Assembly: GCA_002389905.1 (NCBI GenBank) | Contig: DGRE01000015.1 | Coordinates: 1 to 42,259 of the forward strand | Direction of reading: 5' to 3' | DNA: 42,259 nucleotides | Source of the DNA: Hungatella sp. UBA4396 | GTDB taxonomy: Bacteria; Bacillota; Clostridia; Lachnospirales; Lachnospiraceae | Shown: piece after piece, positions 30,109 through 37,317 of the stretch | Position numbering within the stretch: position 1 is the stretch's first letter | Layout of the letters: each line of letters opens with the position of its first letter | The notes under the pieces: generated by a model | The model's input: only the letters and a program-made list of their open reading frames with translations | Told to the model about the DNA's origin: nothing | The model's database searches: none | Translations under genes and position numbers: made by a program

Positions 30109-30954
30109 ATGAACAAAGAACCCAAATACGATTACAGCGAATTTCCCGAGCCCTACAGCTGCAATTTTACCACCAGCCAGATAGCTGGAAATGTGGATTT
30201 TCACATGCATAACAGCCATGAAATCTACCTGCTTTTAGACGGCCACATTCAGTATTTCGTGGAAAATGTCTGCTACGATATGACTCCAGGAAATTTAATC
30301 CTGTTTTCCAACCGGGAGATTCATAAGGCCATCAATACCAAGGACAAGTCCTTCACCCGGCTGGTCATCCATGTAAACCCGGCCTTCATCCGCCCTTATT
30401 GCACCCCTGACACCAATCTTTTGGACTGCTTTCAGAGAAAGCCTGCTACCGGCAACAAGGTTCTCCTCTCCGGGGAAGAATACGAAAGCCTGTCTGCCCT
30501 GGCCCGCACCCTGGAAAAGGCAATAAAAAACCGCTGCTCATACGGCAGCGATTTAACGGCTGTTACAACCTTAATTCAGATATTAATACTCATTAACAAA
30601 GCCTGGCAAAAGACCAGTTCCTCTAAAACTGCCCCAAGGCCCCACAAGGCCCAGGCCATTATGAGTTACATAGACAAGAACCTGACAAGTCCCCTGACCC
30701 TGGACTCCATTTCCCAGGCCCTTTCACTTGATAAATACTATTTAAGCCATTTATTTAAGTCAGAGACAAAAAGCAGCATTTTTCAGTATATCGTGGTAAA
30801 ACGGGTTTCTCTTGCAAAAGAACTGCTGTCCCAGGGACATACGGTTTCTGAAGCCTGCCATTTGTCCGGCTTTAACGATTATTCCAATTTTATCCGCACC
30901 TTCCGCCAGACTACGGGATATACTCCGGGGCAGATTAAACGGCTGAACCAGTAA
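30109..30954 (+). CDS. AraC-family transcriptional regulator with cupin sensor
   Basis: The 281-residue product has an N-terminal cupin sensor (HMHNSHEIYLLLDGHIQYFVEN, TPGNLILFSNREIHKA) and a C-terminal pair of AraC HTH motifs (PLTLDSISQALSLDKYYLSHLFKSETKSS; TVSEACHLSGFNDYSNFIRTFRQTTGYTPGQIKR). It probably senses a sugar and activates the divergent dehydrogenase/isomerase operon. AGGAGGAGG precedes the ATG. The gene ends 7 bases from the convergent DUF6062 gene. Confidence 0.93.
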   Translation: MNKEPKYDYSEFPEPYSCNFTTSQIAGNVDFHMHNSHEIYLLLDGHIQYFVENVCYDMTPGNLILFSNREIHKAINTKDKSFTRLVIHVNPAFIRPYCTPDTNLLDCFQRKPATGNKVLLSGEEYESLSALARTLEKAIKNRCSYGSDLTAVTTLIQILILINKAWQKTSSSKTAPRPHKAQAIMSYIDKNLTSPLTLDSISQALSLDKYYLSHLFKSETKSSIFQYIVVKRVSLAKELLSQGHTVSEACHLSGFNDYSNFIRTFRQTTGYTPGQIKRLNQ

Positions 30955-30961
30955 TGAACTC

Positions 30962-31720
30962 CTATTTCAGCCGGTAAACCGGGTCCCCGGGGTATCCGCC
31001 CCGGATTTTCTGCATCCCTCTCTGCACCGCATCCTTGGAGTCCTTCCAGTCCGCGTCTTTATTGGCATAGTCGAATTTTTCAATAAACCAGTCAATATCC
31101 CCGGACACCCGTTCCATGTTCTGTTCCATAAGGTTAAAGATAATGGGATAGAATTCCTTCCGTTCCCCGTCGCTCAAATACTGGTCTGCGCCCTGGCATA
31201 AATCTCCGAAATGGTGGAGGCAGAAGCCCTTTCCGGCCTTCAGTTTTTCCCGAAATGCAGAATCCTTTTTGTATAAATGGAAAAATGTGGCCCGGTAACG
31301 TTCATACCGCTCTGAAAAACGGTCACAGATGTAGCAGGTCTTTTCCTTTTCTTCAACCCATGACTGGATAGAATTCTCATTTCCGCTCTTTCCCTTAAGA
31401 CGGTCCTTGAAAGAGGTTTTTCCGGGAGCAAAGCCCTGAAACTCTTCCTTCATCTCTTTGATCAGCTTCTTATAATAAGTTTTTAAAATCCAGCCGTTTC
31501 CAAGGGCATTGCCGTAATCAAACATCTTTTTCTGATGCATCCGGCAAAAGCCTTCTTTATCTGTGCTTTCTCTTGTATCGCTCTCCATATAAGAAGCGCA
31601 GGAGCCAAGTACAAAGTCCATCAGCTCCTGCTCTGTTTTCCGCTCCAGGAAGCAGAAAGGGCATTCCTCTCCTGTATCCATGGCATCATTTAATGGTATT
31701 TCATATAGTTTTTCTTTCAT
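30962..31720 (-). CDS. DUF6062 family protein
   Basis: The 252-residue product matches a Clostridia family of unknown role. It begins MKEKLYEIPLNDAMDTGEECPFC and carries several cysteine pairs (CPFC, CYICD) and conserved histidine/cysteine in FCRMHQ and KGFCLHHF; these suggest bound metal. The ATG at 31720 is the family start and has AAAGGAG 10 bases before it. An alternative ATG at 31741, with its own GAGG, lies in the inverted repeat shared with the toxin locus. Function unknown. Confidence 0.8.
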   Translation of the reverse strand: MKEKLYEIPLNDAMDTGEECPFCFLERKTEQELMDFVLGSCASYMESDTRESTDKEGFCRMHQKKMFDYGNALGNGWILKTYYKKLIKEMKEEFQGFAPGKTSFKDRLKGKSGNENSIQSWVEEKEKTCYICDRFSERYERYRATFFHLYKKDSAFREKLKAGKGFCLHHFGDLCQGADQYLSDGERKEFYPIIFNLMEQNMERVSGDIDWFIEKFDYANKDADWKDSKDAVQRGMQKIRGGYPGDPVYRLK

Positions 31721-31735
31721 GTTTTCCGGGCTCCT

Positions 31736-31817
31736 TTCCATAGACACCTCATTCCTGATGCAGTATAATAAATATGCTGTCGACTCTTTCCAGCAGGAAG
31801 GAGGTGTCTGCATGGAA
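31736..31817. repeat. Inverted repeat covering the ribosome site and start codon of the 31-residue peptide
   Basis: AGACACCTCATTCCTG (31742-31757) pairs with CAGGAAGGAGGTGTCT (31794-31809), 15 of 16 positions. The match extends to TTCCAT / ATGGAA with a 2-base bulge. In an RNA holding both arms, the ribosome site and AUG would be closed in a stem. Confidence 0.85.
31741..31769 (+). promoter_or_regulatory. Promoter of the small toxin-like gene
   Basis: TAGACA (31741-31746), 17 bases, TATAAT (31764-31769). If used, transcription starts near 31776 and the left arm of the inverted repeat is left out of the RNA. Confidence 0.7.
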
Positions 31818-31832
31818 TGCTTAACTACTTTC
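31811..31832 (+). repeat. Direct repeat copy 1 (toxin start region)
   Basis: CATGG + CTTAACTACTTTC, spaced by 4 bases and including the start codon. It recurs at 31968-31986 within the small RNA gene. Confidence 0.8.
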
Positions 31833-31907
31833 ATTCTTTCTGTCATGGCAAGTGTAGCTGGCTACTACATATGCAAATGGTTAGACAGAAAGCGTAAAGA
31901 CAGCTAA
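31812..31907 (+). CDS. 31-residue hydrophobic peptide, candidate type I toxin (Fst-like)
   Basis: The peptide starts MECLTT, has one hydrophobic span (about residues 5-22, FILSVMASVAGYYIC) and ends in a charged tail, KWLDRKRKDS. This size and layout (membrane span, W-L-D, basic tail) match type I toxins of the Fst/Ldr group, which damage the cell membrane when over-made. AAGGAGGT lies 6 bases before the ATG. The gene is followed by a strong bidirectional terminator and faces a convergent small RNA promoter. No family hit can be tested here; the assignment rests on architecture. Confidence 0.75.
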   Translation: MECLTTFILSVMASVAGYYICKWLDRKRKDS

Positions 31908-31915
31908 CCTAAAAT

Positions 31916-31947
31916 GAAATCCCGCGTACTGGCATACGCGGGATTTC
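31916..31947. terminator. Shared bidirectional terminator
   Basis: GAAATCCCGCGTA (31916-31928), 6-base loop, TACGCGGGATTTC (31935-31947): a 13-bp perfect stem with T-rich tails on both strands, stronger on the plus side (TCTTTGTGTTTTTG). Confidence 0.9.
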
Positions 31948-31967
31948 TCTTTGTGTTTTTGTGTTCA

Positions 31968-31986
31968 CATGGTCTTAACTACCTTC
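31968..31986 (+). repeat. Direct repeat copy 2 (small RNA region)
   Basis: CATGG + CTTAACTACCTTC, spaced by 1 base; 12 of 13 positions of the long block match copy 1. Confidence 0.8.
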
Positions 31987-31998
31987 TTAGCTACTATT

Positions 31999-32027
31999 AT
32001 AGTACACCAAATTTGATACATTGTCAA
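31999..32027 (-). promoter_or_regulatory. Promoter of the convergent small RNA
   Basis: TTGACA (32027-32022), 17 bases, TACTAT (32004-31999), 3 bases after the response regulator stop. Confidence 0.75.
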
Positions 32028-32029
32028 GA

Positions 32030-32719
32030 TTACACCTTAAACCGATACCCCACTCCCCATATGGTTTCAATATACTGAGGCTTTGCTGTATTGAACTCAA
32101 TTTTTTCCCTGATCTTCTTAATATGAACCGTAACCGTGGCAATATCGCCGATGGATTCCATGTCCCATATCTTGCTGAACAGCTCTTCCTTTGTATACAC
32201 ATGGTTAGGGTTCTGAGCCAGGAAGGTCAAAAGGTCAAATTCCTTGGTGGTAAAATTCCTCTCTTCTCCATTGACCCACACCCGCCTTGCGGTCTTGTCG
32301 ATCTTAAGGCCCCGGATTTCAATGATTTCATTGTCCGGCATGCCGCTTCCGATCAGCCTTTCATAGCGTGCTAAATGGGCCTTTACCCTGGCAACCATCT
32401 CGCTGGGGCTGAAAGGCTTTGTGATATAATCATCAGCGCCCAAACCCAGGCCCCGGATCTTATCAATATCCTCTTTTTTTGCAGAAACCATGATAATAGG
32501 TGTATTCTTCACCTCTCTCACCTTCCTGCATATCTCAAAGCCATCCACTCCCGGAAGCATCAGATCCAGGATCACCAGATCAAAATCCTCATGAAGAGCC
32601 ATATTAAACCCTGCTTCTCCATTGTTCTCAATCTCTACCTCAAACCCGCTCAGCTCCAGATAATCTTTCTCAAGCTCTGCAATGCTTTCCTCATCTTCAA
32701 CGATCAGTATTCTGCTCAT
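32030..32719 (-). CDS. OmpR/PhoB-family response regulator
   Basis: The 229-residue product has a receiver domain with acidic pocket (VEDEE), phosphoacceptor D52 (VILDLMLPG), conserved K101 (TKPFSP), and an OmpR-type winged-helix output domain (FTTKEFDLLTFLAQNPNHVYTKEELFSKIW, TVHIKKIREKIE, ETIWGVGYRFKV). It is activated by the histidine kinase encoded just upstream; the genes overlap by 4 bases. Target genes unknown. Confidence 0.95.
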   Translation of the reverse strand: MSRILIVEDEESIAELEKDYLELSGFEVEIENNGEAGFNMALHEDFDLVILDLMLPGVDGFEICRKVREVKNTPIIMVSAKKEDIDKIRGLGLGADDYITKPFSPSEMVARVKAHLARYERLIGSGMPDNEIIEIRGLKIDKTARRVWVNGEERNFTTKEFDLLTFLAQNPNHVYTKEELFSKIWDMESIGDIATVTVHIKKIREKIEFNTAKPQYIETIWGVGYRFKV

Positions 32720-34230
32720 TCCTGTATGACCTCCTGATATTTTCTTAAAACGAAATGGATCTCCGTTCCAATTCCTGCCTTACTGGTAGCCCATATCCGG
32801 CCTCCATGATCTTCAATGATCTTTTTCACAATGGATAAACCGATTCCGCTGCCTCCCTGGGAAGAATTCCTGGAAGAATCGGTGCGGTAAAACCGGTCAA
32901 AGATATTTGGCAGATCCTTTGCCGGAATTCCTCTGCCATTGTCCTCAATTTCCACCTGAATGAAATCTCCCACATCCTTAATCCGGATATTGATGATTCC
33001 GCTTTTCTTATCCATGTATTTCACAGAATTGCTGACAATATTGTTGATGACCCGGCGCATCTGCTCCGCATCTGCGATAACCGACACATCCTCGTCCACA
33101 TAATTAAAATACCCAAGTTCAATATTTCTAGCCTCCATCTCAAGCCCTACCTCATCAACGCAATCCCGGAAATAACCAGCAACATTGATTTTGGAAAATG
33201 TATAAGGGATTTTATTGGTATCGATCTTGGAGTAAAAAGTCAGCTCATCGATCAGCTTATCCATATCATTGGCCTTGTTGTAAATGGTTCTGATATAGCG
33301 GTCCAGTTTTTCCGGGGAGGACGCCACCCCGTCCATAATGCCCTCCACATAGCCCTTAATGGCTGTAATGGGGGTTTTTAAGTCGTGGGAAATATTGCTG
33401 ATCAATTCTTTATTTTCCTTGTCATACTGGATCTTTTCCTCTGCGGATTCCTTTAGGCGTATTCTCATCTCCTCAAAATCCTGGCAGAGCTGGCCGATCT
33501 CATCGTCATTTTCCACCTCCAGGGCAAAATCCAGATTACCATCCCGGATATTCTTGGTAGCAACCTGCAGCCTTCCCAAGGGACTTACTACGGACCGGTA
33601 CACCCACATGACCAGGGTTGCATCGGTAAAAATGATGATCAGAATAATAGCCATCAGCATCTCCGCCATCATAACCTTGATCTCCGGCAAAAGTCCATCT
33701 ACATTGGAAACAACGAATAGGCTGCCCTTATCCTTATCCGGATACAGAAAATCAATCTGCTTTACCAGATGCTGGGTTTCTCCGTCTAAATAAATGGCCC
33801 CGTCAATAGTGCTGTCAATTTCCTCAAATTTTGGAAGCTGTTTGTAAAGACCCTGGGTAATATGGCTGTTTCCGTCAAAGACCAGCTCCTCTCCCTTCCG
33901 GACGATCATATAGGCATATTTGGACATAAGCCGCTCATTGAGCATATTCAGATACTCAGGGTCAGAAATCTTCTGGGGATCGTTTTCTAAAAACTGGCTG
34001 ATCTCCCTTAATTCCGCTCCGGTCAGGCGGTTAAAAATCTGCAGAGAATTGCCGGATAAAAGATCCACCTGCTCCGTTAAATTATAGGCTTTCCGGAAAG
34101 CCTTCATCTGATAATTGCCAAGCCCCAAAACCACTGCAAATATGAGGATTAAGGGGATTACAGTAATAATTACAAAGGCTACCACCAGACGGGTTCTCAA
34201 CCTTAATTTCAATTTTTTCGCCCCTCTCAT
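32716..34230 (-). CDS. Sensor histidine kinase
   Basis: The 504-residue membrane kinase has a first span (about 15-38), an extracellular sensor of some 150 residues, a second span (188-211), a HAMP linker (212-263), the HisKA phosphoacceptor H282 (SNISHDLKTPITA) and a HATPase domain (NNIVSNSVKYM, DNGRGIP, GGSGIGLSIVKKIIEDHGG). It phosphorylates the response regulator encoded downstream. A TATAAT -10 at 34283-34278 may be part of the operon promoter, without a clear -35. The signal is unknown. Confidence 0.95.
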   Translation of the reverse strand: MRGAKKLKLRLRTRLVVAFVIITVIPLILIFAVVLGLGNYQMKAFRKAYNLTEQVDLLSGNSLQIFNRLTGAELREISQFLENDPQKISDPEYLNMLNERLMSKYAYMIVRKGEELVFDGNSHITQGLYKQLPKFEEIDSTIDGAIYLDGETQHLVKQIDFLYPDKDKGSLFVVSNVDGLLPEIKVMMAEMLMAIILIIIFTDATLVMWVYRSVVSPLGRLQVATKNIRDGNLDFALEVENDDEIGQLCQDFEEMRIRLKESAEEKIQYDKENKELISNISHDLKTPITAIKGYVEGIMDGVASSPEKLDRYIRTIYNKANDMDKLIDELTFYSKIDTNKIPYTFSKINVAGYFRDCVDEVGLEMEARNIELGYFNYVDEDVSVIADAEQMRRVINNIVSNSVKYMDKKSGIINIRIKDVGDFIQVEIEDNGRGIPAKDLPNIFDRFYRTDSSRNSSQGGSGIGLSIVKKIIEDHGGRIWATSKAGIGTEIHFVLRKYQEVIQE

Positions 34231-34356
34231 GGTTTGATCCTAAAAATTGCAACAAAAAATTAAATTCATGTAAGGGTATTATATCACACCTGGCCCAGAG
34301 AATTTATAAAACAATTCTAAAATTTAAGATAAGTCCTGATAACCGTTTTTTTACGC

Positions 34357-34406
34357 AAAAAAACCAGGGCTTTCATCCTGGTCTGAGGATAAAACCCTGG
34401 TTTTTT
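34357..34406. terminator. Bidirectional terminator after the SorE-like gene
   Basis: AAAACCAGGG (34360-34369) pairs with CCCTGGTTTT (34395-34404), with an inner ATCCT/AGGAT hairpin and long T runs on both strands. It lies 10 bases after the stop of the reductase gene. Confidence 0.88.
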
Positions 34407-34415
34407 ATATGAAAT

Positions 34416-35690
34416 TTATAATTCGCTGGAATCGATTCCAAAATGTTCAAAAAGGATCTTTTCCGCCTCTCCGTTCCACAATCCTCTATGGGCCTTGCAG
34501 GATTCACTGAGCTTTTTAAACAGTGGGTCGGTTTTGCCCAGCTCCTCAAAGTCATCAATGGCCGTCAATGGCATATCAAACTGGGTATAAGTCAGCTTCT
34601 TTCCTCCGGGTATGGAAGACAGATTCATGGTCGCCTCTGCAATGCAGTCAATTCCGCCCACATGGGTCACCATAACCGCCGGTTCAATGGCTCCTTCTGC
34701 TGAAAGCTTGTTGGCTTCAATCAGGTCATCGGTGTTGCCGCCTGTAGTTCCCATAATGTGGGTGCTGGTGTAATGGCAGTTATAGAGATTGATTTCCGCT
34801 TTAAACTGGTTATCGGTAGGACCGGCAAAGAAGTTCATGCAGCCATCAAAGGCCAGCAGCTTATCTCCCATTTCTGCCACTTCTCTGACAGGAATGTATA
34901 CAAACACATCATCATAGCCATGGCCGCCTGTAAGAGCTATTAAGCCGGCAACAGGGTCTTCCATCTTACTGGTATTTACGTAAAGAAGCTCGATTCCCCT
35001 CTCCCTTGCAGATTCCTCTGAAATCACTTCCTTTGCCCGTGCAATCCGTTCATCACTAATATCGGTTACCACGATCCGTTTTGGCTTATTTTCAAACTGG
35101 AGGCCATAGCTGACGGCTCCCAGACCCATGGGGCCGCAGCCTCCCATGATCAGGATATTTCCATCCACCTTTGTGCCCATAGCATGATCGTAATTACGTT
35201 TATTGGTGTGGTAGTTGGCATGGAACCCGCCTATGATGCAGCTCATAGGCTCTCCCAAGGATGCCTCAAAGAAGCTCTCCCCTGTATACTCCAGAAGGCA
35301 TCCCAGTTCCATGACTTCATTAGGCATAATGCAGTAAGTGCATGCGCCTCCGCAAAATTCATAGGAATAACCGGGAGAATCCAGCTTTCCCATGTAGTTT
35401 AAGGCAGGCTGCAGGGAAAACTTCTGTCCCGGCTGAAACTGATCCTGCCACTTTTTTCCCACCTCTACGATCAGTCCTGCGCATTCATGGCCGATGATCA
35501 CCGGATTGGTGCTGATATTTTTAGGTGCCCGTTTATGTTTATCTCCCTGTTGTACCAATTTATAGGTAGACATACAAATGCTGTCGCTCACAATTTTTAC
35601 AAGAACTTCATCGTCCTTGATCTGAGGCAGTTCAAATTCCTCCAGCCTCAAATCATCCTTACCATACATTCTCACTGCTTTTGTCTTCAT
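34416..35690 (-). CDS. sorE: Zinc-type sugar-phosphate reductase, SorE-like (L-sorbose 1-phosphate reductase)
   Basis: The 424-residue medium-chain dehydrogenase resembles SorE of enteric bacteria, which reduces L-sorbose 1-phosphate to glucitol 6-phosphate. Visible marks are YGKDDLRLEEFELPQIKDDEVL, C39 in DSICMSTYK, GHEC at 67-70, PNEVMELGCLLEYTGESFFEASLGEPMSC, the FHANYH segment and the nucleotide-binding GGCGPMGLGAV. It is the last gene of the PTS operon, which supports a substrate that is a PTS-made sugar 1-phosphate. The ATG at 35690 has GGAGGAG 6 bases upstream. Substrate identity is inference. Confidence 0.75.
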   Translation of the reverse strand: MKTKAVRMYGKDDLRLEEFELPQIKDDEVLVKIVSDSICMSTYKLVQQGDKHKRAPKNISTNPVIIGHECAGLIVEVGKKWQDQFQPGQKFSLQPALNYMGKLDSPGYSYEFCGGACTYCIMPNEVMELGCLLEYTGESFFEASLGEPMSCIIGGFHANYHTNKRNYDHAMGTKVDGNILIMGGCGPMGLGAVSYGLQFENKPKRIVVTDISDERIARAKEVISEESARERGIELLYVNTSKMEDPVAGLIALTGGHGYDDVFVYIPVREVAEMGDKLLAFDGCMNFFAGPTDNQFKAEINLYNCHYTSTHIMGTTGGNTDDLIEANKLSAEGAIEPAVMVTHVGGIDCIAEATMNLSSIPGGKKLTYTQFDMPLTAIDDFEELGKTDPLFKKLSESCKAHRGLWNGEAEKILFEHFGIDSSEL

Positions 35691-35721
35691 ATTTATCTCC
35701 TCCAACCTGATTCATTCAATC

Positions 35722-36657
35722 TCATTTACGAATTTCCAATAATTCCGCCTTTTTAGCCAGTTCATCCACCAGCTCCCGGCTTGGGGGCTTGGTTCCTATG
35801 CTGGTAACTGCTCCTGCCGAGGCTCCCATGCATAGGCGGATGCAGTCTTCTAAAGGAAGCTTTTCATCCCAGCCATAAGCCATAGCCCCTACCAGGGCAT
35901 CTCCGGCTCCGACAGTTGAATGGGCCTTTACCAGAAGTCCGGGACAACGGTACCGTTTCTCCCTTGTTAAAAAAACTGCCCCCATCTGCCCCATAGAAAT
36001 CACCGCCATTTGGGTTCCATTATCCAGCAGCCCCTGCCCCATGGTAACCAGTTCCTGCTCGGAAGCCCGGTAATCCATCTGGTAATAGCGTTCCAGTTCG
36101 GAACGATTCGGCTTTAGCATATCCGGTGACGCCTTCAATGATTCAGAAAATAACGGGCCGTCTGCATCTAACAGAACCTTTGCACCCTTCCTGTGAGCCG
36201 CTTCCGTAATCCTGCGGTATATGTCAGTGGGTATGCCCTTCGGTATGCTTCCTGCCAGAACGAACAAGGTTTCCGGCCCTGCATAGCCGTCAAGCCGCTT
36301 CAGCAGGTCTTCCAATTGCTCCTTAGACACCTCTGGCCCTGGTTCGTTGAGCTCCGTCACCTCCCCGTTTTCTTCCACTACCTTTAAATTAGTTCTGGTT
36401 TCCCCATTCACTTCCACGAAATCCATTTCAATGCCCTGGTCTGCCAGAACGTGCTTAATGATGGTGCCGTTTATTCCTCCCACAAAGCCTGCGGCAATGC
36501 TTTTTCCTCCCAATTCTTTTATGGTCTTAGAAACGTTAATGCCCTTGCCTCCTGCATCCAGCTCCACCCGTTTGATCCGGTTCAAATCCCCACGCTCAAG
36601 CCGGTCAATATCCACTGTTTTATCGATGGCTGGATTCATGGTAACTGTAACAATCAT
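35722..36657 (-). CDS. PfkB-family 1-phosphofructokinase-like kinase
   Basis: The 311-residue product matches the FruK/LacC group: MIVTVTMNPAIDKTVDI start, GGKGINVSKTIKELGG, and the catalytic STVGAGDALVGAM near the C-terminus. It would phosphorylate fructose 1-phosphate or a close ketose phosphate to a bisphosphate for glycolysis. The ATG overlaps the EIIA stop by one base (TGATG), showing coupling with the phosphotransferase genes. Tagatose-6-phosphate kinase activity is the main alternative. Confidence 0.88.
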   Translation of the reverse strand: MIVTVTMNPAIDKTVDIDRLERGDLNRIKRVELDAGGKGINVSKTIKELGGKSIAAGFVGGINGTIIKHVLADQGIEMDFVEVNGETRTNLKVVEENGEVTELNEPGPEVSKEQLEDLLKRLDGYAGPETLFVLAGSIPKGIPTDIYRRITEAAHRKGAKVLLDADGPLFSESLKASPDMLKPNRSELERYYQMDYRASEQELVTMGQGLLDNGTQMAVISMGQMGAVFLTREKRYRCPGLLVKAHSTVGAGDALVGAMAYGWDEKLPLEDCIRLCMGASAGAVTSIGTKPPSRELVDELAKKAELLEIRK

Positions 36658-37121
36658 CAGGAACACCCCTTTCCCGTAAACATGGTATGAATTTCTTCTG
36701 CGCTGTATCCCACGATCCGGTCCACATCTGCCGGGTCGGCCAGGCACTCCGCAATGACTGAGAGTATTTCTAAATGCTCCTCTCCTGATCCTGCAATTCC
36801 TATGACCAGCTTCACCATTTCCCCGCCCCAGTCCGTTCCGTCAGGAAATACCATGACCGCAATTCCGGAGCGCTTAATCGTCTTTTTCGCTTCCTCCACA
36901 CCGTGAGGGAGTGCGATTCCGTTGCCGATGTTGGTGGGAAATGACAGCTCCCGCTTCAGCATTGCATCGATGTAGGATTCCTCCACACATCCGCTTTGAC
37001 ACAGCAGTTGTCCCACCTGTCTGATGATCTCTTCCTTTTCTCCTGGCCTGCAATTTAAACGGATATTCTTAAGCTCCAGAAGTTCTGCCTTTTCTTCTTT
37101 CTTTTTCCCATATCCAAACAC
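36657..37121 (-). CDS. PTS EIIA component, mannitol/fructose type
   Basis: The 154-residue product is a PTS_EIIA_2 domain with the phosphoacceptor histidine in GIALPHGVEEAKK and the marks YIDAMLKRELSFPTNIGNG and LVIGIAGSGEEHLEILS. It passes phosphate from HPr to the EIIB domains of the two EIICB proteins. The GTG at 37121 is chosen because AGGAGG lies 8 bases before it; the open frame extends to 37295 but covers the promoter. First gene of the EIIA-kinase-reductase segment. Confidence 0.88.
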   Translation of the reverse strand: MFGYGKKKEEKAELLELKNIRLNCRPGEKEEIIRQVGQLLCQSGCVEESYIDAMLKRELSFPTNIGNGIALPHGVEEAKKTIKRSGIAVMVFPDGTDWGGEMVKLVIGIAGSGEEHLEILSVIAECLADPADVDRIVGYSAEEIHTMFTGKGCS

Positions 37122-37154
37122 GTCTTTGCCCTCCTGTGCTAACTTTCTACTTAA

Positions 37155-37223
37155 ATTATAGCGGTATGCACTCTCCTTTTTCAATGAAAACAAAATGGCA
37201 TTTGGCGCCATCTGATAATGCCA
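37155..37223 (-). promoter_or_regulatory. Promoter and upstream dyad of the EIIA-kinase-reductase operon
   Basis: TTGAAA (37184-37179), 18 bases, TATAAT (37160-37155). An inverted repeat TGGCATT (37196-37202) / AATGCCA (37217-37223), with the palindrome TGGCGCCA inside it, lies just upstream of the -35 and may bind the PRD regulator encoded next door. Confidence 0.65.
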
Positions 37224-37317
37224 AATCTGAGGGTTCCTGATTTCCATAACACAAAAGTGTGTATGCCGGCGGCTGATAAAAAGCCATTGACACACACACT
37301 TCTGCTCATTTTGATCC

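Larger units (their letters stand above)
31912..31992 (-). ncRNA. Putative antitoxin small RNA, convergent with the peptide gene
   Basis: A promoter at 32027-31999 would start a short transcript near 31992 that ends at the shared hairpin (31916-31947), about 80 bases. Near its 5' end it carries GAAGGTAGTTAAG, which can pair over 13 bases (one G-U) with CTTAACTACTTTC in the toxin start region, and CATG matching the start codon. This is how RNA II of the par locus silences Fst. It encodes no evident protein. Confidence 0.65.

Noticed and set aside
31680..31907. 75-residue plus-strand frame around the toxin-like peptide
   Set aside because: The first 44 codons lie antisense to the DUF6062 start and across the promoter; the strong ribosome site selects the ATG at 31812.
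37122..37295. 58-residue N-terminal extension of the EIIA protein
   Set aside because: It covers a good promoter and a dyad and has no PTS similarity; a GTG with AGGAGG at 8 bases gives the normal domain length.
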